Made by a program: the position numbers and the translations under genes
Shown here: positions 36,888-45,473 of the stretch, one piece after another
How positions within the stretch are numbered: the stretch's first letter is position 1
Layout: each line of letters opens with the position of its first letter
The notes under the pieces: model-generated
Database searches by the model: none
Seen by the model: the letters and a program-made list of their open reading frames with translations, nothing else
Told to the model about the DNA's origin: nothing
From: Thiobacillus sp.
GTDB taxonomy: Bacteria > Pseudomonadota > Gammaproteobacteria > Burkholderiales > Thiobacillaceae
Length of the DNA: 64,000 nucleotides
NCBI GenBank assembly: GCA_019459055.1
Contig: JAIBEI010000050.1
Location: 147,213 to 211,212 of the forward strand
Reading direction: 5' to 3'

Positions 36888-37271
36888 TCTCTTCTCTCCT
36901 AGAAAATTCGAAGTGCCCGCTCAGCAGATGGCTCAACGGTATATCTAATATTTTATTGACTGGGCAGCCGCGCCACCATCATTCTCATGGGTAAATCACC
37001 TACTCCATTGCGGTAGGTCGGCACCTACCCACATGGGGTATGGCGATTTCCCCAACACGGGTATGCCCCATTCAGGCAAAGAATGAGACATTACACGCCT
37101 GCCACCGGAACCGATAAGAGTATTAAAATATAACCGCTAAGGCAAGCCCTTGCCAAAAACAGGGTTGAAATACCATGCGTTGCCCTCATAACGCATACCA
37201 GTCTTTACACACAATGTGCGCCAGGCAAAACAGGACACCGATGAAACTTGGAGCACCGCGGATGAAATCCC
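36888..37271. promoter_or_regulatory. Divergent control region between dsrA and the 37.3-kb cluster
   Basis: A 384-bp gene-free region that must hold both promoters. It contains two dyads, ACCTAC-N9-GTAGGT (36998-37018) and TACCC-N5-GGGTA (37026-37040), and repeated GGGTA words at 36989-36993, 37036-37040 and 37059-37063. These could be an operator for a sulfur-responsive regulator. A/T-rich -10-like tracts occur near 36940-36955 (toward dsrA) and 37125-37133 (toward the plus-strand genes), but no complete -35/-10 pair is convincing. Confidence 0.5.
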
Positions 37272-37493
37272 ATGCCTGAAATCACCCCCCTAGACAAAAT
37301 GCGCCTGCCCTTCGGCGGCCAGGAGGTCGAATTCCAGCACCTGACCCACGAATCGGGCGGCGTGCCCTTCCTGCGTATCCGTATCCGGGAAAACAAGCGC
37401 TTCACCATTTTTGACGTCGACCCGGTCAGCGCGCAGAAATGGGCCGACATCATGCAGGCCTGGGCCCGCGATCATGCGGGAGACGCGCCATGA
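37272..37493 (+). CDS. Small conserved-looking protein of unknown function, dsr-linked
   Basis: A 73-aa protein, MPEITPLDKMRLPFGGQEVE at the start and ADIMQAWARDHAG near the end, with no cysteines and no membrane segment. I do not recognise the family. Its stop overlaps the start of the Cas6-like gene in an ATGA, so the two are translated together, which argues that it is real. It is the first gene of the cluster divergent from dsrA. Function unknown; a partner or regulator of the next gene is only a guess. Confidence 0.6.
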   Translation: MPEITPLDKMRLPFGGQEVEFQHLTHESGGVPFLRIRIRENKRFTIFDVDPVSAQKWADIMQAWARDHAGDAP

Positions 37494-38146
37494 ACTGGGA
37501 TTGGCCGGAAAACAAGCCCGAGATCTACACGCCCCACATGACCGATCTGCAGTTCGATCTGGTCGGCACGACCATCCCGACCGACAATGCGCAGATGCTG
37601 GCGGATGCGCTGCAGGACCTGCTGCCGTGGCTGAACGAGGACAGCGGCACCGGCATCCAGCACCTGAAAGGTGCGGAAACCAACAGTGGCGACGCCTCGC
37701 TTAACATCAACCGGCGCACCAAACTGTTCGTGCGCGTGCCCAGGACGCGGGTGGCCGACATGCAGAAACTGGTCGGACAAAGGCTCGACTTGGCTGGTCA
37801 CGCCCTGCACATCGGCAGTTTCAAGACTCGTGAATTCAGCCCGTTCAGCAACATCTACGCCCATTTCGTTGACACGGGCAGCGCCACTGAAGAACAATTC
37901 GTGCAGGACGTGATGCACGAACTGGATGGCCATTTCCAGCTACGTTGCGGGTTTATCTGCGGCATGCCGCAAACGCTGCATAGCGCATCCGGCCCCCTCC
38001 ATGGCTACAGCCTGATGCTCCACGACGTACCGCCGCACAAGTCGCTGCAATTGCAGGACGAGGGCATGGGGCGCAACCGCCTGTTAGGCTGCGGGATTTT
38101 CATCCCGCATAAATCCATCGCGCCTGTGGCTCAGGCGAATTTTTGA
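37490..38146 (+). CDS. Cas6/Cmx6-like RAMP protein in a non-CRISPR context
   Basis: 218 aa. The pattern of two ferredoxin-like repeats resembles Cas6 of the Cmx6 (I-MYXAN) group: LQFDLVGTTIPTDNAQMLADAL, then GIQHLKGAE, RTKLFVRVPRTRV, LDLAGHALHIG and IYAHFVD. The C-terminal Gly-rich RAMP signature is GMGRNRLLGCGIFIPHK (192-208). Cas6 proteins cut or bind CRISPR repeat RNA. Here there is no array or other cas gene in the window, and the gene is sandwiched between a small protein (ATGA overlap) and a DsrC paralogue (21 bp away). The RNA-related role is an open question. The family assignment is by recognition of these motifs. Confidence 0.7.
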   Translation: MNWDWPENKPEIYTPHMTDLQFDLVGTTIPTDNAQMLADALQDLLPWLNEDSGTGIQHLKGAETNSGDASLNINRRTKLFVRVPRTRVADMQKLVGQRLDLAGHALHIGSFKTREFSPFSNIYAHFVDTGSATEEQFVQDVMHELDGHFQLRCGFICGMPQTLHSASGPLHGYSLMLHDVPPHKSLQLQDEGMGRNRLLGCGIFIPHKSIAPVAQANF

Positions 38147-38167
38147 AACCAACCGAAAGGAGAAAAC

Positions 38168-38500
38168 ATGTCTTATGTTGTAAATGGTGAAGAGCTCGAA
38201 ACCGGCGATGAGGACTTTCTGCTGGAAGCCAATTTCAGTGACGATGTTCCCCCGGTCATCGCCGCGGCGGAAAAAATCACGCTGACCGACGAGCACTGGC
38301 AGGTCATCAACTACCTGCGCGAAAAATACAAGGACGACGGCCAAACCCCCAACTTCCGCAACATGCTGGCCGAAATACAGGAACTCCATCCGGGCACCGA
38401 CTGGAAGAAAAAACTGTATGAGCTGTTCCCCAACATGCCGGCTCGCCAGGGTTGCCGCGTCGCCGGCCTGCCCAAGCCTTTCGGCAAGGGCGGCTACTGA
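38168..38500 (+). CDS. TusE/DsrC-family protein lacking the C-terminal cysteine
   Basis: 110 aa, clearly homologous to DsrC: DEHWQVINYLREKY, then KLYELFPNMPARQGCRVAGLPKP. The upstream cysteine is kept (Cys96), but the C-terminus is FGKGGY instead of TGCI, so the penultimate, sulfur-carrying cysteine is missing. It therefore cannot act as ordinary DsrC or TusE and resembles the DsrC-like proteins for which a regulatory role (RspA type) has been proposed. RBS AAAGGAG precedes ATG 38168. It follows the Cas6-like gene by 21 bp. Confidence 0.9.
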   Translation: MSYVVNGEELETGDEDFLLEANFSDDVPPVIAAAEKITLTDEHWQVINYLREKYKDDGQTPNFRNMLAEIQELHPGTDWKKKLYELFPNMPARQGCRVAGLPKPFGKGGY

Positions 38501-38512
38501 TTCAGGATTACG

Positions 38513-38590
38513 GGGTCGGGAATCAGGATTCAGACATGACGCGGCGAAGCCGTACTACCCCTGGCCCCTGTATCCTGATCCCTACGCCCC
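38513..38590. repeat. Imperfect inverted repeat before the sulfurtransferase gene
   Basis: The word ATCAGGAT in the left arm (38513-38529) is the reverse complement of ATCCTGAT in the right arm (38572-38590), with partly complementary G-rich and C-rich flanks. The layout, two arms about 40 bases apart ending just before an ATG, is like that between purH and purD. No T tract is present. Confidence 0.45.
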
Positions 38591-39439
38591 ATGTTCACCA
38601 ATACCCTCGTCACCACCGAAGACCTGGCCGCGCATCTGGATGACCCGAACTGGGTCATTCTGGATTGCCGTTTCACCCTGACCGATCCCGATGCCGGCCG
38701 CCAGGCCTACGCGAAAGCCCATATCCCGGGCGCACGCTATGTTCATCTGGACGACGATCTTTCCGCCTCCGTCGGCGAAACCACGGGGCGGCATCCGCTG
38801 CCCGACCCCCACGCGCTGGCCGAAAAGCTCTGCACGTGGGGGGTCGGTGTCAACAAGCAGGTGGTGGTGTACGACGACAGTTATGGCTCCATGGCTGTGC
38901 GGCTGTGGTGGATGATGCGCTGGCTCGGTCACCCCGGGGTGGCGTTGCTGGACGGCGGCTATCCGAAATGGCTGCGCGAAAAACGCCCGGTCAATGCCGA
39001 AGTGCCGACACCGCACAAGGCGGCTTGCGCCTGCCTGCCCGAACCCACCCAGATCGTGGCGACGGACGAAGTGTTGCGTGCCTCGCAGACCGGCGAGCAA
39101 CTCATTATCGACGCGCGTCCGGATCGCCGCTTCTCCGGCGAATTCGAGCCGCTCGACCCGGTGGCCGGGCACGTGCCCGGCGCCATCAACTGGCCGTTTG
39201 ACGAAAACCTCGACGTGGACGGCACCTATCTGCCGCCCGAGGCGTTGCGCGAAAATTATCAGGCGCTGCTGAAAGGCAAGCCGGCCTGGCAGGTCATCCA
39301 CATGTGCGGCTCCGGTGTCACCGCCTGCCACAATATTCTGGCGATGGAAATCGCCGGCCTTCCCGGTTCACGGCTCTACCCCGGTTCATGGAGCGAGTGG
39401 ATCACCGATCCAGCGCGCCCCGTTGCCACCGGCGAATAA
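38591..39439 (+). CDS. Rhodanese-type sulfurtransferase (SseA/3-mercaptopyruvate type)
   Basis: A 282-aa tandem rhodanese. The N-terminal inactive domain (VILDCRFTLTDPDAGRQAY) is followed by a catalytic domain (IIDARPDRRFSGE) with the active-site loop CGSGVTAC. The CGSGV-T loop is the 3-mercaptopyruvate sulfurtransferase type rather than the CRKGVT loop of thiosulfate rhodanese. It could supply persulfide sulfur to the neighbouring DsrC-type relay. It is 90 bp downstream of the DsrC paralogue. Confidence 0.9.
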   Translation: MFTNTLVTTEDLAAHLDDPNWVILDCRFTLTDPDAGRQAYAKAHIPGARYVHLDDDLSASVGETTGRHPLPDPHALAEKLCTWGVGVNKQVVVYDDSYGSMAVRLWWMMRWLGHPGVALLDGGYPKWLREKRPVNAEVPTPHKAACACLPEPTQIVATDEVLRASQTGEQLIIDARPDRRFSGEFEPLDPVAGHVPGAINWPFDENLDVDGTYLPPEALRENYQALLKGKPAWQVIHMCGSGVTACHNILAMEIAGLPGSRLYPGSWSEWITDPARPVATGE

Positions 39440-39451
39440 AGGAAAACGCTC

Positions 39452-40072
39452 ATGGTCAAACCCGTCAAAGTCCGCACCATCTGGTTCAAGAAGGACGGCG
39501 AACGCAGCGCCGGGGAAATCGCCAGCGCGGTTGCCTCGACCATCTGGCGCGTTGCCGACAAGGCCGTCGACAACCTCGGCCGCGAAAATTACGACATCAT
39601 CACCCCGGCGCGCGGGTTCAAGCTGATCGCCGAGTTTGTCGCCTTCCTGGCGCATTACTGCGACCGCATGGCCTACACCTCGCAGACGCCCGAACGCCGC
39701 ATCGAAGTGCTGCAGGCGATCGCCAACCGGCTGGGCGAAGTGATGGAGGAAAACATCATCGAGTCGGCCGGCCCCGATCCCAGCCGCAACTTCAAGGCCG
39801 AATTCATCGACTTCCTGAACCGCCGCTTTGCCGATTACGCCGAGTTCGAGTTCCCTGACGACGACAAGGCCAGCTTCCCCGCACTGCGCTTCCTCAGCCT
39901 GCAGATCCGCGAGGAGATGGGCGACGACGACAAGACCTGGATCATGGACCAGATCATGGACATCGAAATGCCGGAGATGATGGGCACGGTGAGGAAGAGC
40001 TTCAAGGGCCTGCTGTCCGACGCGCCGGTCAAGCGCGGTTTCGGCTCGCCCGACATGCTGCCCCCAGAGTAA
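39452..40072 (+). CDS. Uncharacterised protein in the sulfur-relay cluster
   Basis: 206 aa, soluble and mainly helical in appearance, with an acidic C-terminal half. The start is MVKPVKVRTIWFKKDGERSA and the end is VKRGFGSPDMLPPE. There is one cysteine (HYCDRM). I do not recognise a family. It lies 12 bp after the sulfurtransferase and 6 bp before the dioxygenase gene, so it is co-transcribed with them. No function is proposed. Confidence 0.75.
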   Translation: MVKPVKVRTIWFKKDGERSAGEIASAVASTIWRVADKAVDNLGRENYDIITPARGFKLIAEFVAFLAHYCDRMAYTSQTPERRIEVLQAIANRLGEVMEENIIESAGPDPSRNFKAEFIDFLNRRFADYAEFEFPDDDKASFPALRFLSLQIREEMGDDDKTWIMDQIMDIEMPEMMGTVRKSFKGLLSDAPVKRGFGSPDMLPPE

Positions 40073-40078
40073 TTTCAA

Positions 40079-41005
40079 ATGCCGTCGCCGTTCGATCTGG
40101 CCAACGAGAGCGGCTACCGCGCCTGGCGCGCTGCGCGGCTTGCCGCCTACCCGCGCAGCGTCGACGAACTGGTCGTGCCGCTGGCCGATCCGCGCCATCT
40201 CACGCCAGACGAAATCGACGCCCTCGAAACCCGCTGCGCGCGCGCCAACATGGCGATCTATAGCGCGCCGCACCTGCCCGCCGCCGACAAGTCGATCCCC
40301 AAACAGCTAGGGCAGCAGCTCGGCCTGGTCCGCCTGGAAGGCAACTACCTTGCCGACGAGGACGGGCTGTCCAGCATCACCCCGGCGGACGACGAGGGCG
40401 GCGGGCGCGGCGAATTCATTCCCTACACCCACAAGCCGATCAACTGGCACACCGACGGCTACTACAATGCGCCCGACCGCCGCATCCTCGGCATGACCCT
40501 GCACTGCGCGCAGGACGCCGAAGAAGGCGGCGAGAACGCCCTGCTCGATCATGAAATCGCCTATATCCAGCTGCGTGATGCCAGCCCCGATTACGTCGCC
40601 GCGCTGATGCAACCTGACGCGATGACCATCCCCGCGCGCATGGACGAGGGCAACATTGCCCGGGCCGAGCAGTGCGGGCCGGTGTTCGCGATCGATCCCG
40701 AGCAGGGCTTTCTTACCATGCGCTACACCGCGCGCACCCGCTCCATCGTGTGGAAAGAGGACGCCGTCACCCAAGCCGCGGTCAGAATCCTGGCCGACAT
40801 CCTCGCCAGCTCGGAATACACCCTTACCGCCCGCCTGCGCCCCGGCATGGGCCTCGTCTGCAACAATGTGCTGCACACCCGCAACGGGTTTTCCGATTCC
40901 CCCCAACACCGCCGTCTGCTCTATCGCGGGCGCTATTACGACCGCCTGCGCTTTGATTTGAATCCACCCGCGCGCACAGCTTGGACGGCGGGTAAAGTAA
41001 AATAG
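40079..41005 (+). CDS. TauD/TfdA-like Fe(II)/2-oxoglutarate dioxygenase
   Basis: 308 aa. The HxD iron motif is in NWHTDGYYN, and the distal His and 2-oxoglutarate-binding Arg fit [10 protein letters not shown] and [13 protein letters not shown] near the C-terminus. TauD/TfdA enzymes hydroxylate organic substrates, in TauD with release of sulfite from taurine. The substrate cannot be deduced here. The location at the end of a cluster of sulfur-relay genes suggests, but does not show, a sulfur compound. There are 29 bp to hemA. Confidence 0.82.
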   Translation: MPSPFDLANESGYRAWRAARLAAYPRSVDELVVPLADPRHLTPDEIDALETRCARANMAIYSAPHLPAADKSIPKQLGQQLGLVRLEGNYLADEDGLSSITPADDEGGGRGEFIPYTHKPINWHTDGYYNAPDRRILGMTLHCAQDAEEGGENALLDHEIAYIQLRDASPDYVAALMQPDAMTIPARMDEGNIARAEQCGPVFAIDPEQGFLTMRYTARTRSIVWKEDAVTQAAVRILADILASSEYTLTARLRPGMGLVCNNVLHTRNGFSDSPQHRRLLYRGRYYDRLRFDLNPPARTAWTAGKVK

Positions 41006-41034
41006 CAGTCTTCATTTTTCGGCCATCTGCCGTC

Positions 41035-42285
41035 ATGCAGCTTCTCGCCCTCGGGGTCAACCATCACACCGCGCCACTCGCCATTCGCGAGCAGGTGGCG
41101 TTCGGCCCCGACAAGCTGGTGCAGGCGCTGCACGAACTGACGCAGAGCCGGCGCGCCTCCGAAGTCGCCATCCTGTCGACCTGCAACCGCACCGAGCTGT
41201 ACGTCAACACGCCCTCGCCAGACGACGTGGCGCAATGGCTGGCCGATTTCCATCACATCGAGCAGCGCGAACTCGCGCCCTACCTGTATGCGCTGCCGCG
41301 AGAGAAGGCCGCGCAGCATGCCTTCCGCGTCGCCGCCGGTCTCGACTCGATGGTGCTGGGGGAGACGCAAATCCTCGGGCAGATGAAGCAGGCGGCGCAA
41401 GCCGCCGAGGAAGCCGGCACCCTCGGCCTCTTGCTGCACAAGCTGTTCCAGCGCACCTTCTCGGTCGCCAAGGAGGTGCGCAGCAGCACCGAAATCGGCG
41501 CCAACTCGGTATCGATGGCCGCTGCAGCGGTGCGCCTGGCCGAGCGCATCTTCCCCAACATCAAGGATCAGGCCTGCCTGTTCATCGGCGCCGGCGAGAT
41601 GATCGAGCTGTGCATCACCCACTTTGCCGCGCAGCATCCGCGCCGCATGACGGTGGCCAACCGCACCGCCGAACGCGCGCGCCCGCTGGCCGAACGCTTC
41701 GGCGCCGGGGTGATCCCGCTGACCGCGCTGCCCGACGAGCTGCCGGCCTACGACATCATCATCACCTCCACCGCGAGTCCGCTGCCGATCCTCGGCAAGG
41801 GCATGCTGGAGCGCGCGATCCGGCAGCGCCGCCACCGCCCGATCTTCATCGTCGACCTGGCGGTTCCGCGCGACGTCGAGGCCGAAGTCGCCGACATGGA
41901 CGACGTTTTCCTGTACAGCGTGGACGACCTGGGACAGGTGGTGCGCGAAGGCATGGACAACCGCGTGGCGCAGGTGGCGCAGGCCGAAGCGATCATCGAG
42001 ACCAGCGTTGAAAGCTTCGTGCACTGGATGGAAGGCCGCGAGCTGGTGCCGGTGATCCGCAGCTTGCGTGACACCGCGGAGCGCCACCGCCGCCACGAAA
42101 TCGAAAAGGCGGAAAGGGCGCTGGCGCGCGGCGACGACCCGCGCGCGGTGCTCGACGCGATGAGTCACGCGCTCGCCAACAAGCTGCTGCACGCGCCGAC
42201 CCACGCGCTCAGCCACGCCACGCGCGACGAGCGCGACCAGTTCGCTCGCCTCATCAGCCAGCTCTACGGACTGCATCAGGAATGA
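41035..42285 (+). CDS. hemA: Glutamyl-tRNA reductase
   Basis: 416 aa, the first committed enzyme of the C5 heme pathway, reducing Glu-tRNA to glutamate-1-semialdehyde with [24 protein letters not shown] and the active-site Cys in STCNRTELY are at the N-terminus; the NADPH domain has [10 protein letters not shown]. The C-terminal dimerisation domain is present. Its stop overlaps the prfA start in an ATGA; hemA-prfA-prmC is a widespread proteobacterial order. Confidence 0.97.
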   Translation: MQLLALGVNHHTAPLAIREQVAFGPDKLVQALHELTQSRRASEVAILSTCNRTELYVNTPSPDDVAQWLADFHHIEQRELAPYLYALPREKAAQHAFRVAAGLDSMVLGETQILGQMKQAAQAAEEAGTLGLLLHKLFQRTFSVAKEVRSSTEIGANSVSMAAAAVRLAERIFPNIKDQACLFIGAGEMIELCITHFAAQHPRRMTVANRTAERARPLAERFGAGVIPLTALPDELPAYDIIITSTASPLPILGKGMLERAIRQRRHRPIFIVDLAVPRDVEAEVADMDDVFLYSVDDLGQVVREGMDNRVAQVAQAEAIIETSVESFVHWMEGRELVPVIRSLRDTAERHRRHEIEKAERALARGDDPRAVLDAMSHALANKLLHAPTHALSHATRDERDQFARLISQLYGLHQE

Positions 42286-43364
42286 AAGCCACACTGGCGG
42301 ACAAGCTCGCTCGCGCCGACGAGCGGCTGGAGGAACTCGACGCCCTGCTGTCGCAGCCGGAAATCGCCGGCGACATGGACAGCTACCGCAGGCTCACCCG
42401 CGAACATGCCGACCTCACTCCGGTGGTGGCGCTGTATCGCCAGTACCGGCAGGCCGAGACCGACCGGGGAGCCGCGGGCGAAATGCTGGCCGACCCCGAG
42501 CTGCGTGAGCTCGCCGAAGCCGAGATCGCCGCCACCGAAGGAAAAATCGCGCAACTGGAAACCGAATTGCAAACCGCGCTGCTGCCGACGGATCCCAACG
42601 ACGAGCGCAACATCTTTCTTGAAATCCGCGCCGGCACCGGCGGCGACGAATCCGCGCTGTTCGCCGGCAGCCTGTTGCGCATGTACACGCGCTATGCCGA
42701 GCGGCAGGGCTGGAAGGTCGAAGTGATGTCGGAAAACCCCGGCGAGGTCGGCGGCTACAAGGAAGCCATCCTCCGCATCGTCGGCCACGGCGCCTATTCG
42801 CGGCTGAAATTCGAATCCGGCGGCCACCGCGTCCAGCGCGTGCCGGAAACCGAATCGCAGGGCCGCATCCATACCTCGGCCTGCACGGTGGCGGTGATGC
42901 CGGAAGCCGACGAAGTCGGCGAAGTCGACATCAACCCGGCCGACCTGCGCATCGATACCTACCGTGCCTCCGGCGCGGGCGGCCAGCACATCAACAAGAC
43001 CGATTCGGCGGTGCGTATCACCCACCTGCCGACCGGGCTGGTGGTGGAATGCCAGGACGACCGCTCGCAGCATCGCAACCGCGCGCAGGCGATGAGCGTG
43101 CTGGCGGCGCGCCTGAAAGACCGCGAAATCCAGGCACAGCACGCTGCCGAGGCGAGCACCCGCAAGGGGCTGGTCGGCAGCGGCGACCGCTCCGATCGCA
43201 TCCGCACCTACAACTTCCCGCAGGGCCGCATCACCGACCACCGCATCAACCTCACGCTGTACAAGATCGATGCGGTGATGGACGGCGACCTCACCGAACT
43301 GCTGGATGCGTTGGCGGCCGAACATCAGGCCGAGCTTCTGGCGACACTGTCGGGTGAGGGATAA
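42282..43364 (+). CDS. prfA: Peptide chain release factor 1
   Basis: 360 aa, recognising UAA and UAG stop codons. The GGQ motif is in [19 protein letters not shown], and [14 protein letters not shown] follows. The tripeptide anticodon region reads [22 protein letters not shown] with the neighbouring RVPETE. Its start codon overlaps hemA and its TAA stop lies inside the GTGAGGC-type repeat that also provides the prmC start. Confidence 0.97.
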   Translation: MKATLADKLARADERLEELDALLSQPEIAGDMDSYRRLTREHADLTPVVALYRQYRQAETDRGAAGEMLADPELRELAEAEIAATEGKIAQLETELQTALLPTDPNDERNIFLEIRAGTGGDESALFAGSLLRMYTRYAERQGWKVEVMSENPGEVGGYKEAILRIVGHGAYSRLKFESGGHRVQRVPETESQGRIHTSACTVAVMPEADEVGEVDINPADLRIDTYRASGAGGQHINKTDSAVRITHLPTGLVVECQDDRSQHRNRAQAMSVLAARLKDREIQAQHAAEASTRKGLVGSGDRSDRIRTYNFPQGRITDHRINLTLYKIDAVMDGDLTELLDALAAEHQAELLATLSGEG

Positions 43365-43380
43365 GGCGTGAGGCGTGAGG
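43353..43380. repeat. GTGAGG-type repeat at the prfA/prmC junction
   Basis: GGTGAGGGATAAGGCGTGAG followed by GCGTGAGG. It matches the right arm of the purH-purD element and the purD-tsaC repeat. It overlaps the prfA stop codon and the GTG used as the prmC start. Confidence 0.75.
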
Positions 43381-44294
43381 CGGCGACGGTTGCCGGCCTG
43401 CTCGACGACGCCACTGCCCGCATCGCTGCCGCACTCGGCCTTGCGCACCGCGACGCGCGGCTCGACGCCCGCGTGCTCGCCGCGCATGTTTTGGGGACGG
43501 ACACTGCCTGGCTGATCGCGCATGACACCGACCCGCTCGCGGACACGCATGTCGCAGCGTTTGAATCTCTTTTGTTGCGCCGCCTGGACGGTGTACCGAT
43601 CGCCTACCTCGTCGGCACACGCGAGTTTTATGGCCGCCCTTTCCGCGTCACGCCCGATGTGCTGATTCCGCGCCCCGATACCGAATTGCTGGTCGAGCGG
43701 GCACTGGCATGCATCCCATCCGATCAGGCCGTGGACGTTCTGGATCTGGGCACTGGCAGCGGCTGCATCGCCATCACGCTTGCGCTGGAGCGCCCGCTTG
43801 CGCGGGTCGCGGCGGTGGATCGCTCCACGGCGGCACTGGCCATCGCGCGGCGCAATGCCGACATCCTCAACGCCCATATCGAATTTCTGACCAGCGACTG
43901 GTTCGCCGCACTCGCCGGGCGGCGCTTCGACCTCATCGTCAGCAACCCGCCCTACGTCGCCGCCGCCGATCCCCACCTTGCGCGCGGCGACGTGCGTTTC
44001 GAGCCGCTGACCGCGCTGGCCGCCGGCCATGACGGCCTCGACGACCTGCGCCGCCTGATCCGCGCCGCCTGCGACCACCTCAAGCCCGGAGGCGCGCTGC
44101 TGCTGGAACATGGCTACGACCAAGCGGACGCCGTTATCGAACTACTGCGCCAACATGGCTTCGAGCAGACTTGCACGCTGCGCGATCTTGGCGGTCTGAA
44201 TCGGGTCAGCGGCGGGCGCCGACCGGGCGGGGTGGGCCGGGCGTGCGGATACACTTGCGCCGATGTCCTCCCTGTTATCAACGATGACTCCTGA
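43368..44294 (+). CDS. prmC: Release factor glutamine N5-methyltransferase
   Basis: 308 aa. The enzyme methylates the Gln of the GGQ motif of RF1/RF2 with S-adenosylmethionine. The SAM site is DVLDLGTGSGCIAITLA, and the catalytic NPPY is in LIVSNPPYVAA. RIPRPDTELL-type substrate recognition appears as VLIPRPDTELLVE. The GTG start at 43368 lies in the repeat after prfA. The last about 12 residues overlap the start of the PqqD-like gene. Confidence 0.95.
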   Translation: MRREAATVAGLLDDATARIAAALGLAHRDARLDARVLAAHVLGTDTAWLIAHDTDPLADTHVAAFESLLLRRLDGVPIAYLVGTREFYGRPFRVTPDVLIPRPDTELLVERALACIPSDQAVDVLDLGTGSGCIAITLALERPLARVAAVDRSTAALAIARRNADILNAHIEFLTSDWFAALAGRRFDLIVSNPPYVAAADPHLARGDVRFEPLTALAAGHDGLDDLRRLIRAACDHLKPGGALLLEHGYDQADAVIELLRQHGFEQTCTLRDLGGLNRVSGGRRPGGVGRACGYTCADVLPVINDDS

Positions 44295-44574
44295 ACCCGC
44301 CCACCTCTGGCGCATTCCCCCGGAAGCGGATCTGCACCACCGCGAATGGGATGGCGAACACGTCTTCTACCACGGCGGCGGCGGCGACACCCACCGCTTT
44401 TCCGAGGCCGCCACCATGGTCCTGCAGCGGTTGATGGCTGCCCCGACCGACGAGTCGGATCTGGCCACCCTGCTGGCCGAGGCCGCCGCGGTCGAGCCTG
44501 CTGAAGCCGCGGCGGCCCTTACCGATATTCTGAGGGAACTCGCCAGACTGGAATTCGCGGAGCCGGCCGGATGA
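44284..44574 (+). CDS. HPr-rel-A system PqqD-family protein
   Basis: 96 aa with the PqqD/RRE-like winged-helix pattern: HLWRIPPEADLHHREWDGEHVFYHGGGGDTHRFSEAATMVLQRL as two segments, then DILRELARLEF. PqqD-fold domains bind leader peptides of ribosomally made, modified peptides. Members next to HprK-related kinase A are named the HPr-rel-A PqqD family. ATG 44284 is chosen because the conserved part starts there; an ATG at 44263 is possible. The gene overlaps the prmC end and overlaps the kinase start in an ATGA. Confidence 0.82.
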   Translation: MTPEPAHLWRIPPEADLHHREWDGEHVFYHGGGGDTHRFSEAATMVLQRLMAAPTDESDLATLLAEAAAVEPAEAAAALTDILRELARLEFAEPAG

Positions 44575-45473
44575 AACTGGGCGACCTGTCGCTTTTGCAA
44601 TTGCGCCATCGCCTTGCCGACAACGATCTGGCACTGCGCACCGGCCCCTTTGTCACGCGCATCCACAGCACAATGCCGCAGGTCGCCGACGGCTTGCTGC
44701 GGCTCTATGCCGATTTTCAGCTCGACGCCGGCGAATTCTGCGACTTTCATGTCCGCGTCGGTCCGCCGCCTGGCCCGCGTCGCTGGCTGCGGCCGCAAAT
44801 CAATTTCTGGCTCGACGGCCACTCGCCGTTCAAGCCGCTTCCCGCCGACCATGCCTTCGCCCTGCTGGAATGGGGCCTGAACTGGTGCGTCGCGGGCCAC
44901 GCCCACCATTACCTGATGCTGCACGCCGCCGTGCTGGAAAAGAACGGCCGCGCCGTGGTGTTGCCGGGGGACCCTGGCGCGGGAAAAAGCACGCTCACCG
45001 CTGCGCTGATGCTCTCCGGCTGGCGTCTGCTGTCCGACGAAATCACCCTGGTGGACCGCAACGACGGTCTGCTGGTCGGCCTGGCACGCCCGGTCAGCCT
45101 GAAGAACGCCTCCATCGATGTCATCCGTCGGGCCTTTCCCGACGCGGTGATCGGTGCACCTGCGTACGACACGCACAAGGGCACGGTGGCGCATGTGCGA
45201 CCGAGCGCGGACAGCATCGAGCGCGTCGGCGAAAAAGTGCAGCCGGCCTGGGTCGTGTTCCCCCGCTGGCGCGAGGGCAGCCCGGCTCGCCTGAGTCCGC
45301 ATTCCCGCGCCGACGCATTTTTGCACACGGCCAGTCACGCCTTCAATTACAGCCTGCTGGGCGGTCTGGGTTTCGAACTCAACGCTGCGCTGATGGATGC
45401 CTGCGAGTGCCACGACTTCGAATACTCGCGCCTGGACGATGCGCTGCGAGTCTTTGCGGAATTGGCGGCATGA
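44571..45473 (+). CDS. HprK-related kinase A
   Basis: 300 aa with a P-loop GDPGAGKST at 133-141 inside a domain similar to HPr kinase/phosphorylase (HYLMLHAAVLEKNGRAVVLPGD precedes it; LLSDEITLVDR follows). HprK phosphorylates a serine of HPr, but this subfamily lacks the N-terminal HprK domain and its substrate is unknown. It is encoded between a PqqD-like protein and a nucleotidyltransferase with ATGA overlaps on both sides, so the three are translated together. No HPr gene is in the window. Confidence 0.87.
   Translation: MKLGDLSLLQLRHRLADNDLALRTGPFVTRIHSTMPQVADGLLRLYADFQLDAGEFCDFHVRVGPPPGPRRWLRPQINFWLDGHSPFKPLPADHAFALLEWGLNWCVAGHAHHYLMLHAAVLEKNGRAVVLPGDPGAGKSTLTAALMLSGWRLLSDEITLVDRNDGLLVGLARPVSLKNASIDVIRRAFPDAVIGAPAYDTHKGTVAHVRPSADSIERVGEKVQPAWVVFPRWREGSPARLSPHSRADAFLHTASHAFNYSLLGGLGFELNAALMDACECHDFEYSRLDDALRVFAELAA

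Noticed and set aside
37490..38146. A CRISPR-Cas locus implied by the Cas6-like gene
   Set aside because: No direct-repeat array and no cas3, cas5, cas7, cas8, cas1 or cas2 gene is present in the window. The gene's partners are sulfur-relay genes.
44870..45469. N-terminal extension of the nucleotidyltransferase over the kinase gene
   Set aside because: It is an out-of-frame reading of the kinase gene; the ATGA overlap at 45470 is a clean start.
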